35,614 nucleotides of DNA from Spirochaetaceae bacterium UBA4077 (GTDB taxonomy: Bacteria > Spirochaetota > Spirochaetia > Treponematales > Rectinemataceae), in the NCBI GenBank assembly GCA_002383375.1, contig DFYR01000060.1:1-35614 (forward strand). The letters are read 5' to 3'. Positions 7,272 to 15,048 of this stretch are shown here, one piece after another (within the stretch, counting starts at the first letter, position 1; each line of letters starts with the position of its first letter). The position numbers and the translations under genes are program-made. A model generated the notes under the pieces. It was not told the DNA's origin. It saw nothing but the letters and a program-made list of their open reading frames with translations, and searched no databases.

Positions 7272-10100
7272 ATGGAAAAATTAATCATCAAGGGCGCCAG
7301 GGAACACAATCTCAAGAACATCGATCTTGAGCTTCCCAGGGACAAGCTCATCGTTATATCGGGGCTTTCTGGTTCAGGGAAGAGTTCCCTGGCTTTCGAC
7401 ACTATTTTCGCCGAAGGGCAGCGTCGCTACGTGGAATCTCTTTCGGCCTATGCCCGACAGTTTTTGGGTCGCATGGACAAGCCCGATGTGGATTACATCG
7501 AGGGGCTTTCCCCGGCCATTTCCATAGAGCAAAAGACCACTCACCGCAACCCCCGCTCGACGGTGGGCACGGTAACCGAAATATACGACTATTTCCGTCT
7601 GCTCTTCGCCAGAATTGGGATTCCTCATTGTCCTTCCTGCGGCAGGGTGATCAAGGAGCAGAGTGTCGATCAGATTCTGGAGGCGATTCTCTCCTGGCCT
7701 TCTGGCTCCAAGCTTCAGATTCTCGCGCCGGTGGTGCGGGCCATGAAGGGCGAGCATAAGAAGTGGATGGAAGACGCCCGAAAGCAGGGCTTTGCCAGGG
7801 CAAGGGTAGACGGCGAAATGCGCAACCTGGAAGAGCCCATCCAGCTGGAAAAGCAAAAAAAGCACAGCATCGAAATAGTCGTGGATCGGATAAAACTTGC
7901 TCCTGATTCCAGGCGGAGGATAGCCGAGGCGGTGGAGACTTCTCTCCATATCGCTGAAGGTTCGGTGATCGCCATACGAGAGAACGAGAAGGGTAGCGTG
8001 GAGGAGTTTTTCAGCCAGAAGGGGGCTTGTCCCGATTGTGGTATCTCGCTGCCCGAGATGGAACCCCGACTTTTTTCCTTCAACGCTCCCCAGGGCGCCT
8101 GCCCTGCCTGCACGGGATTGGGAATAACCCAGGAATTCGATCCCGACCTCATAATCCCCGATAAAAGCCTTTCTTTCGACGAGGGGGGCTGTATTCCCTA
8201 CAATCCTTCCTCGGCATGGAACCGCTCTCGCTTCGAAGCCCTGGCAGACCATTATAAATTCAAACTGGATACGCCTTTCGAGTCCCTCAAACCCGAGATA
8301 ATGCAGGCTATCCTGTATGGAAGTCAGGACCCGATAAAGATTGTCTACGAGAACAGAGAAAAGACAGGCCATTTTGAATACCAGAGCCGTTTCCCCGGCA
8401 TCCTGACCGACCTAAAACGCCGCTACAACGAAACAACGAGTCCGGGGATCAAGGAGTGGCTTGAGGGCTTCATGACCGAGCGCAATTGCGAAGCCTGTAA
8501 GGGCAAGCGTCTAAGGCCCGAGGCTCTGGCGGTGACCGTGGGCGGGGTGAACATCCACCATATCTCCCAATTGTCCGTGGAGGAGTCGCTAAAGTTCTTC
8601 TCTTCCCTGGCGCTGACGGATGTGGAGAAACAGATTTCCAAGCAGATTATCAAGGAAATAAAGGCTCGCCTTAGTTTTATGAAAAACGTGGGCTTGGATT
8701 ACCTGAGCCTGGAGCGCAAGGCTGCCACCCTTTCGGGGGGCGAAGCCCAGCGCATACGACTGGCAACACAGATAGGCAGCTCGCTGGTGGGCGTGCTCTA
8801 CATTCTCGATGAGCCTTCCATCGGGCTGCACCAGCGGGATAACCAGCGGCTCATAGAAACCCTCACCTATCTGCGGGACCTGGGCAATACACTCATCGTG
8901 GTGGAACACGACGAACAGACTCTGCGCACCGCCGACTACATCGTCGATCTCGGGCCTGGGGCGGGGGAGCATGGGGGCAAGATCGTAGCCCAGGGCAGCC
9001 CCGAAGAGGTGATGAAGTCCTCTAAAAGCCTCACTGGCCAATACCTGGCCGGCAAGCTTCGGATCGATGTGCCAGCGGTTCGCAGGCAGGGCAACGGCAA
9101 GGCTATTCTGCTAAAAGGGGCTAGGGAGCATAATCTTAAAGGGGTGGATCTGCGCCTTCCCCTGGGCTTGTTCATCTGTGTGACAGGGGTCTCGGGCTCG
9201 GGCAAGAGCACGATGCTCACCGATCTGCTGTATCCGGCCATTTCCAACCGGATCATGCGATCATCCCTGAACGAAGGTGACTACGATAGTATCCAGGGGC
9301 TGGAGCACATCGACAAGATAATCAACATAGATCAAAGCCCGATTGGAAGGACGCCGCGCTCTAATCCGGCTACCTACGTAGGCCTATTCACCGGAATCCG
9401 GGACTTGTTCGCGAGCATACCGGAATCCAAGGCCAGGGGCTGGAAGGCGGGAAGGTTCAGCTTTAACGTTAAGGGAGGCCGCTGCGAGAATTGCCAGGGC
9501 GATGGCACGATCAAGATAGAGATGAACTTCCTACCCGATGTCTACATAACCTGCGATGTCTGCCACGGCAGGCGTTTTAATGCCGACACCCTGGATATCC
9601 GCTACAAGGGCAAGAACATCGCCGACGTTCTGGACATGACTATCGAGGAAGCGGCACGGTTCTTCGGCCACATTCCCCATATCGCCCACAAGCTGGAAAC
9701 CTTGCTCTCGGTGGGCTTGGGCTACGTAAAGGTGGGGCAGTCGGCTCTTACCCTCTCGGGCGGCGAAGCCCAGCGGGTTAAGCTGGCCTTCGAGCTTTCG
9801 CGTCGGGCCACCGGCAGAACCCTCTACTTTATGGACGAGCCCACCACGGGACTTCATTTTGCCGACGTGAAGCAGCTTATGGAGGTGATCCAGCGACTTG
9901 TGGATACGGGTAATACGGTGGTGATGATCGAGCACAACCTAGACGTGATCAAGCAGGCGGACTGGATTATCGATATGGGACCTGAGGGCGGCACCAGGGG
10001 CGGCATGATCGTAGCCGAGGGCGTCCCTGAGGATGTGGTGAAAGTGCGGGCTTCCCATACGGGGCGTTATCTCAAGGACTACCTGCGCAGTCATTCATAG
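7272..10100 (+). CDS. uvrA: Excinuclease ABC subunit A
   Basis: UvrA is the damage-recognition ATPase of nucleotide excision repair; as a dimer it loads UvrB at lesions. This 942-residue copy is full length. The first ABC module has Walker A GLSGSGKSS (31-39), signature LSGGEAQRIRLA and Walker B LYILDEPSIGLH. The second has GVSGSGKST (about 638-646), LSGGEAQRVKLA and LYFMDEPTTGLH. Zinc-binding cysteine pairs are present at CPSCG (120-123), at CPDC with CPAC near residues 253-285, and at CENC with CDVC near 738-765. The start is supported by homology (MEKLIIKGAREHNLKNI) although no Shine-Dalgarno is visible. It sits between ychF and lptD on the same strand, each with its own candidate promoter. 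Confidence 0.97.
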   Translation: MEKLIIKGAREHNLKNIDLELPRDKLIVISGLSGSGKSSLAFDTIFAEGQRRYVESLSAYARQFLGRMDKPDVDYIEGLSPAISIEQKTTHRNPRSTVGTVTEIYDYFRLLFARIGIPHCPSCGRVIKEQSVDQILEAILSWPSGSKLQILAPVVRAMKGEHKKWMEDARKQGFARARVDGEMRNLEEPIQLEKQKKHSIEIVVDRIKLAPDSRRRIAEAVETSLHIAEGSVIAIRENEKGSVEEFFSQKGACPDCGISLPEMEPRLFSFNAPQGACPACTGLGITQEFDPDLIIPDKSLSFDEGGCIPYNPSSAWNRSRFEALADHYKFKLDTPFESLKPEIMQAILYGSQDPIKIVYENREKTGHFEYQSRFPGILTDLKRRYNETTSPGIKEWLEGFMTERNCEACKGKRLRPEALAVTVGGVNIHHISQLSVEESLKFFSSLALTDVEKQISKQIIKEIKARLSFMKNVGLDYLSLERKAATLSGGEAQRIRLATQIGSSLVGVLYILDEPSIGLHQRDNQRLIETLTYLRDLGNTLIVVEHDEQTLRTADYIVDLGPGAGEHGGKIVAQGSPEEVMKSSKSLTGQYLAGKLRIDVPAVRRQGNGKAILLKGAREHNLKGVDLRLPLGLFICVTGVSGSGKSTMLTDLLYPAISNRIMRSSLNEGDYDSIQGLEHIDKIINIDQSPIGRTPRSNPATYVGLFTGIRDLFASIPESKARGWKAGRFSFNVKGGRCENCQGDGTIKIEMNFLPDVYITCDVCHGRRFNADTLDIRYKGKNIADVLDMTIEEAARFFGHIPHIAHKLETLLSVGLGYVKVGQSALTLSGGEAQRVKLAFELSRRATGRTLYFMDEPTTGLHFADVKQLMEVIQRLVDTGNTVVMIEHNLDVIKQADWIIDMGPEGGTRGGMIVAEGVPEDVVKVRASHTGRYLKDYLRSHS

Positions 10101-10248
10101 GCCTGACCGCACGGCGTCACGCGACTGGGTACGCTAGACTGGAAGCAAGGCCTTGTGGGAGAGTACGTCTGTGCGCAAGCTTGCAGGTACAGGCTCGCCG
10201 ACGCAGGTTTACATGCGTGGACTGAGTGGTATCGACGAGTGCTTCTTG

Positions 10249-10278
10249 TTGCGCCTTTCAACAAGGCCGGTGTAGTAT
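10249..10278 (+). promoter_or_regulatory. Candidate promoter of lptD, with overlapping hairpin
   Basis: TTGCGC (10249-10254), an 18-base spacer and TAGTAT (10273-10278) precede lptD. The -10 ends 9 bases before the ATG and there is no Shine-Dalgarno, so translation may be leaderless. A perfect 7-bp inverted repeat (CTTGTTG 10245-10251, CAACAAG 10259-10265) overlaps the -35 and could be an operator. The rest of 10101-10287 holds two short palindromes (CAAGGCCTTG at 10146, GCAAGCTTGC at 10175) and no recognisable gene. Confidence 0.4.
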
Positions 10279-10287
10279 CCTTTTACG

Positions 10288-13200
10288 ATGTCCCGTAAAG
10301 TCCTGGCATTGATCTTACTCGTCCTGTATGCTTGTGTCCTTGGTGCCCAGGAGCAGCCACAGCAGACAAGCCAAACCCTGCCAGCCCTTGTCCAGGGGCA
10401 GCCTTCGACAGCCCAAGACCAATCGACTTCAGACCAGGAACAGCAGGCGACCCAAGCCCCCTCCGAGGCTTTGCAATCCCAGGCTTCAGGCCAAGCCCTG
10501 TTGGACAAGATGTCCGCAATCGAGCGGTCAACTCTGGCGCTGGACATTGCGGTGAGCAACTATTACGAGCTACGGGCCATGGCACTGGAATACGGACTGC
10601 CGCTCGATAAAGGCAGCGCCGAGCTTCGGACTTCGCTCTATACTTTTTTCGGTTTAAAACCCCCAGAAGGACCTGCGCCGCCGTCGAGCCTTGTCATAGA
10701 AAGCGCTTCACAGGTGGAATACTTCAGCCTGGAGGAGGGAGAGGATCGATACATGCGTCTGGCCGGGCCTATTACCATGACCCTGCGCAGCGAAGACGGC
10801 TATTCCCACTCAATCAAGGCCGACGAGATTATCTTTGACCAGGAGCGAAGCATTGTCGAGGCCAAGGGAAATGTTGAATATATACGGCAAAAGGATCAGA
10901 GAAGCGACGAGTTCTACGGTTCCTCACTACTCCTCGATCTAGAATCCTATTCAGGTGTATTCCTGGACGGCTCATACGATCTGGATCCCACCGCCGAGAT
11001 ACAGCGAACGCTGTCATTATACTTTAAACGGCTCAGTCGACGGGGAAGCGCACTGAATCTATTCGAAGATGTCAGCTTGAGCGCCTGCGACGAGCCGAAT
11101 CCCCATTACTACATAGAGGCGCGAAAGGTATGGGTGCTTGGAAACGGCGACTGGGCTTTGGCAAACGCAACCCTGTACATAGGCATCGTTCCCGTGCTCT
11201 GGCTTCCGTTTTTTTATTATCCCGCCGAGGAGCTGTTTTTCCATCCCGTGATAGGGTATAGGAGCAGGGAAGGAGCCTTCGTTCAGACTACTACCTACCT
11301 GCAGGGCGAAGAAAAACGGAAAAAAGAAGAGAGCGGGCTTTTATCCTTGATGAGCGGTGTGGACAGCGCAGGCTCCCTGGAACGTTCTGGAGTGTTCATC
11401 CGGCGGGTGAGCATCGAGGGAGATTCGGGAACAGGCGCTTCAGGCGCCCTGGAGAATAAAAACCAGAACATACTAAAACTTTTAGCAGATATTTACTCTT
11501 CCCTGGGCCTCTATCTAGGATTGGAGGGCAGCTTCCCGACCCTGGGTTCAGGCCTGGATTTCAGCCTCGGTCTGGGCATAAGCCGATCACTTTTCCTGCA
11601 ATCCAACGGTTTTTATTCTCCCTTCGATTATTCGAACAGCTACGATTCAGCCTGGGACAAGTCCAACTTTCTCGGATTCAATCTTCCCTTCCGCTTCGGC
11701 GCCCAGTTTAAATACGCTGCGGGCTCGAGCAAGGACGCATTCAGGTACACATTCAAAACCGATCTTCCTCTGTATTCCGACCCCTATTTCCAGCAGGACT
11801 TCTGGCAACGAAAAGAGTCCTCCAGCATCTTGTCGATACTTGAGTCGAACAAAGCCCCGGTATCCAGGCTTGGCAGCATGAACCAGAGCATAGCTACAAG
11901 TCTGTCCTGGCGTCTGCCCCAGGCAAGCTCAACAGCCCTGCTGGAGAATGTGGAGCTTAGCAGGTTCAACGCCCAGATGAACTGGAGATCTAAGTCCCAA
12001 TCCAGCACCGGTCTGGATGTAGCTACCAAACGGCGTCTAGCAGCCTCTCCGTCCAGGGATTTTTTCTATCCTGACAGCCTTAAGATCCTGGATGGATCGA
12101 TTAGTCTCTCGGGTACACTCGGAAGCTTTGATATGAGTTCAAGACGGAATGAAGAATCTAGCGAACCCGATGCTTCTAAGGAAACCGGGCAGAGCGGCGG
12201 CGGCGAGAGCAAAAATGCCGAAAAAACAGGTCGAGATTTTTCAAATGTAACCGGGCGTTTGGGCTGGACGGCCTCGGGAACTGCAAATATCGAAGACAAA
12301 TACCGTTCTTCAGCCTGGCTGAGCCCTGATGATGTGGACGCTAGTCTCTCCTACAGACTTCTGGGCTGGAAGGGGAGCGGCGGTTTGCGTTATGCCCTTT
12401 CCTGGGCTGAACGGCTGCTGTCGTTGGAGACAGGACTCGGTTTCAGCGCCCAGGACCAGTACAGGCCGATTCTCTATGACGAGCGCGTTGCGCCGTCGAC
12501 GCTGCACCCCTACAGGCTCTCGGATTATTCCTACCGAGCTTCGGCCTTGGACGGCCGCGCGGCGCTGAGCCTGACGCCCTTCGGCGCGGGATCCTTGCTC
12601 TCGGGAACTTCGCTCCTCTACCAGGCGGGAGCGACGATTTTCCGCAAGTCCTACGCGGGGCTTTCCGGTGCGGGGCTCAGCGCCGCGCCTATCTATGCGA
12701 CCACCTGGTTAGGCTGGGACAGCACTACTTTTTCAACTCATTCGCTCACCGCCACGCTGGCCTATGCTACACAGAACAGGTTCACCAACAGCCTGAGTTT
12801 TCAAGCATTGCTTCCGCCGCTGCTGGAAAAATACACAGGGACCTATTCCTTGTCCGGCAAGTACCTGAGCGCGAGCGTACAGGCTTCTCTTGCCCGGCCA
12901 GCCGCAGTTTCGCCGCTCGAATACTCCGCCCTTAACGCCCAGGTAAGGCTGGGGGCTTCGCCCTATCCCCAATTCAAGTCCAGCTTTGCCTGGGACTTTG
13001 AAAGTTCCCGGCCGCTGTCGAGCGTCAGTTCCCTGGAATACCGCTGGGCGAGGGCTTCATTCACGGCAAAAAAAGCCAAGGGGTACTACCTGGACGACGG
13101 GGCATGGAAGCTGGACGGTACCGAAGATTTCAGGCCTTACGAAGTGTCCCTGAATGTAAACCCCCAGATCGCCCTGAATGAATGGAAAACCAAGGAGGAG

Positions 13201-13821
13201 AAGAAGACTGTGGCCGGAGTCGCTGTTCCTGGCCAGGGTAATGAAGTCACCGACGCGGCAGCAGAAGTGGAGACTCCACCAACCGAAGCCCTAACTGTAC
13301 TGCCCGCCGAGGCGCCCGCAAAAAACAGCTTCGCTCTCGATCTCAAGCCCAGCCTTTCCTTCACGCAAAATCTGATCCGCTTTACCGAATCGAGCATTAT
13401 CGCAGATCTCAGCATATCCCTGACAGGCCGAAAGGGAAGCAGCCTTAGGTTCTCCGGCCGCTCGATGAACAAATCGCCCTGGCGCTACTGGCCTGGGCTT
13501 TTCCCCGCCTCCGCTGATTTCGATCCTGCGGACTATGCCAGGGACCCGTTCGGGGACGTCCTGGACGCCGTTTCGGTCTGGGATATCCAGGCGCTTAAGA
13601 GGACGCTTTTCAAGCTCCAGAGTCTTTCCTTGAGTCTATCCCAGGACCTCCATGACTGGAACCTGGAAGCAAGTCTGGCCATGAGCCCAGTGCTTTTCAC
13701 CCCGGATGCCGGAAGACCGTACTACCAACTGGAGTTTTCCTTCAGTTTTCTTGTCACTTGGAAGGATATTCCCGAGCTAAAAAGCTCGGTAGTCTATGAC
13801 GACGGAGTGTTCCAGCGTTGA
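10288..13821 (+). CDS. lptD: LptD/OstA-like outer-membrane assembly protein (1177 aa)
   Basis: The order of regions fits LptD. There is a signal peptide (about 1-20, ending VLGAQ), a Gln/Ser/Pro-rich linker (about 21-75), an OstA/LptA-like beta-jellyroll (about 130-235, with SIKADEIIFDQE and VEAKGNVEYI), then a long outer-membrane beta-barrel. PVLWLPFFYYPAEE around residues 300-315 resembles the conserved P-x-PFFY region of LptD. In Gram-negative bacteria LptD with LptE inserts LPS into the outer leaflet. Treponemes lack classical LPS yet keep an ortholog (T. pallidum TP0515 is described as LptD-like), so the cargo here may be another glycolipid. It is longer than E. coli LptD (784 aa), mostly through the barrel and loops. 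One low-complexity segment around residues 990-1015 is rich in A, E, P, T and V. It follows uvrA, the same neighbour as I recall in T. pallidum. Confidence 0.85.
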   Translation: MSRKVLALILLVLYACVLGAQEQPQQTSQTLPALVQGQPSTAQDQSTSDQEQQATQAPSEALQSQASGQALLDKMSAIERSTLALDIAVSNYYELRAMALEYGLPLDKGSAELRTSLYTFFGLKPPEGPAPPSSLVIESASQVEYFSLEEGEDRYMRLAGPITMTLRSEDGYSHSIKADEIIFDQERSIVEAKGNVEYIRQKDQRSDEFYGSSLLLDLESYSGVFLDGSYDLDPTAEIQRTLSLYFKRLSRRGSALNLFEDVSLSACDEPNPHYYIEARKVWVLGNGDWALANATLYIGIVPVLWLPFFYYPAEELFFHPVIGYRSREGAFVQTTTYLQGEEKRKKEESGLLSLMSGVDSAGSLERSGVFIRRVSIEGDSGTGASGALENKNQNILKLLADIYSSLGLYLGLEGSFPTLGSGLDFSLGLGISRSLFLQSNGFYSPFDYSNSYDSAWDKSNFLGFNLPFRFGAQFKYAAGSSKDAFRYTFKTDLPLYSDPYFQQDFWQRKESSSILSILESNKAPVSRLGSMNQSIATSLSWRLPQASSTALLENVELSRFNAQMNWRSKSQSSTGLDVATKRRLAASPSRDFFYPDSLKILDGSISLSGTLGSFDMSSRRNEESSEPDASKETGQSGGGESKNAEKTGRDFSNVTGRLGWTASGTANIEDKYRSSAWLSPDDVDASLSYRLLGWKGSGGLRYALSWAERLLSLETGLGFSAQDQYRPILYDERVAPSTLHPYRLSDYSYRASALDGRAALSLTPFGAGSLLSGTSLLYQAGATIFRKSYAGLSGAGLSAAPIYATTWLGWDSTTFSTHSLTATLAYATQNRFTNSLSFQALLPPLLEKYTGTYSLSGKYLSASVQASLARPAAVSPLEYSALNAQVRLGASPYPQFKSSFAWDFESSRPLSSVSSLEYRWARASFTAKKAKGYYLDDGAWKLDGTEDFRPYEVSLNVNPQIALNEWKTKEEKKTVAGVAVPGQGNEVTDAAAEVETPPTEALTVLPAEAPAKNSFALDLKPSLSFTQNLIRFTESSIIADLSISLTGRKGSSLRFSGRSMNKSPWRYWPGLFPASADFDPADYARDPFGDVLDAVSVWDIQALKRTLFKLQSLSLSLSQDLHDWNLEASLAMSPVLFTPDAGRPYYQLEFSFSFLVTWKDIPELKSSVVYDDGVFQR

Positions 13822-13953
13822 TTCGTACGCGGGTTTCATACCCCGCAGCCCGCTGAGGGGTCGTTGATTGAGATTTTTGCGCCGGTGGAGCTTCATGCAT
13901 TACCTGATCTTCTGGGCGCTGGCAAAGCTGGCCAGTGCCGATTTGAAAGATAA

Positions 13954-13983
13954 TATACAAAGCCCTTCTCATAGGGGTATACT
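13954..13983 (+). promoter_or_regulatory. Candidate promoter of the phoH-pgpH-ybeY-corC operon
   Basis: TATACA (13954-13959), an 18-base spacer and TATACT (13978-13983) give four and five of six consensus matches. The predicted start falls at about 13990, exactly where the folded leader begins. A second -10-like GATAAT lies just upstream near 13949, without a good -35. Confidence 0.4.
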
Positions 13984-13989
13984 ATAGAT

Positions 13990-14030
13990 GGAATCCGTAT
14001 TCCGGAAAGAATATCCGGCGGCCGGATTCC
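13990..14030 (+). promoter_or_regulatory. Folded 5' leader of phoH with competing stems
   Basis: A perfect 8-bp outer stem (GGAATCCG 13990-13997 with CGGATTCC 14023-14030) encloses a 5-bp inner stem (TATTC 13998-14002, GAATA 14009-14013). A competing hairpin ATCCGG (14013-14018) with CCGGAT (14022-14027) uses the same 3' arm. No T-run follows, so it is not a simple terminator. I do not recognise it as a known riboswitch; whether it regulates anything is inference. Confidence 0.4.
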
Positions 14031-14073
14031 GCCGAGGCCCGGGTATGGCGAGTTTTCGGCTCAAGGAGAGCAT

Positions 14074-15048
14074 TTGGACGCAGAGAGTATAGTCTTGGAA
14101 GATACAGGGCTGCTGGCAGAGCTGTGCGGACCTAACGATTACAACCTTTCCATTATCGCCGACCTTTTAGGCTCCAGGGTTTTAAGCCGGGGCAATGAAT
14201 TGATGGTGGAGAGCAATGACGAGGCAACCAGGACGCTTTTTTCCCAGCTTATCGAGGCGCTCACAGAGTCGATCGAAGGAGGACTTCCCGCAACCCCCGA
14301 TCTCATCATAGCCCTGCATGCCGAACTAACACCGCTGGGAAGTCAGAATACAAGCGATGGCATCCAGAAGGCTTCCTGCGACGATTTTTTCGATGCCTGC
14401 GTGCAGATTCCCGGAAGCAGTCAGACTATCTATCCTCGAAGTAAAGGACAGGGGCTCTATCTCAAAGGCATGGCAACCCATGATCTCTCATTTGCGGTGG
14501 GACCCGCCGGGACGGGCAAGACCTATCTAGCCATGGCCTGGGCGCTCAAGGACCTGCTGAGTAAGACAAAGCGCAAGCTAATTCTGACCAGGCCTATCGT
14601 GGAAGCGGGGGAGAGCTTGGGCTATCTGCCCGGCGACCTGGTACAGAAGATCAATCCGTACCTGCGTCCCCTCTACGATGCCATGGAAATGCTCATTCCC
14701 TACGATTCCATCCGCAGGCTCGAGGAGACGAGGTCCATCGAAGTGGCGCCATTGGCATACATGCGGGGCAGAAGTCTCAACAATTGTGTGGTCATCTTGG
14801 ACGAAGCCCAGAACACGACCAAGGAACAGATGAAAATGTTCCTCACCAGACTGGGGGAGAATACAAAGGCTATCGTAACCGGCGATATCACCCAGATCGA
14901 CCTCCCCAGGAAGGCCGAATCGGGACTTGTGCACGCGCTTCAAATTCTATCTTCCATCGAGGGTATCTTTATCAGCCATCTGGACTCCCGGGATGTTGTA
15001 CGCAGCAGATTGGTGAGAAAGATAATTGAGGCATATGAAAACGAATGA
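14074..15048 (+). CDS. phoH: PhoH-like ATPase (YbeZ type, 324 aa)
   Basis: This is a PhoH/YbeZ family P-loop ATPase, thought to be an RNA helicase-like partner of YbeY in rRNA and RNA processing. Walker A GPAGTGKTY lies near residues 143-151, the Walker B region reads VVILDEAQNTT near 237-247, and TRPIVEAGESLGYLPGD is a family hallmark. The N-terminal ~115 residues are the variable domain (KH-like in some members). The start is a TTG at 14074-14076, chosen because AAGGAGAG sits 3-4 bases upstream and the only nearby ATG (14045) is out of frame. It heads an operon whose order phoH-HD phosphodiesterase-ybeY matches Bacillus phoH-yqfF-yqfG. The phoH/ybeY/corC part matches E. coli ybeZ-ybeY-ybeX. 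Confidence 0.93.
   Translation: MDAESIVLEDTGLLAELCGPNDYNLSIIADLLGSRVLSRGNELMVESNDEATRTLFSQLIEALTESIEGGLPATPDLIIALHAELTPLGSQNTSDGIQKASCDDFFDACVQIPGSSQTIYPRSKGQGLYLKGMATHDLSFAVGPAGTGKTYLAMAWALKDLLSKTKRKLILTRPIVEAGESLGYLPGDLVQKINPYLRPLYDAMEMLIPYDSIRRLEETRSIEVAPLAYMRGRSLNNCVVILDEAQNTTKEQMKMFLTRLGENTKAIVTGDITQIDLPRKAESGLVHALQILSSIEGIFISHLDSRDVVRSRLVRKIIEAYENE

Noticed and set aside
7374..8372. 332-codon minus-strand frame inside uvrA
   Set aside because: It overlaps strongly conserved UvrA motifs, and its translation resembles no family I know.
10101..10287. tRNA or small RNA gene between uvrA and lptD
   Set aside because: Only short palindromes; no cloverleaf, CCA end or TTCRANNC-type T-loop.
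13894..13986. Possible 30-codon small gene (starts MHYLIFWALAKLA) between lptD and phoH
   Set aside because: It has a GGTGGAG-like site upstream and a hydrophobic start, but it lies before the phoH promoter candidate and ends inside its -10 area, and there is no independent promoter or homology to support it.
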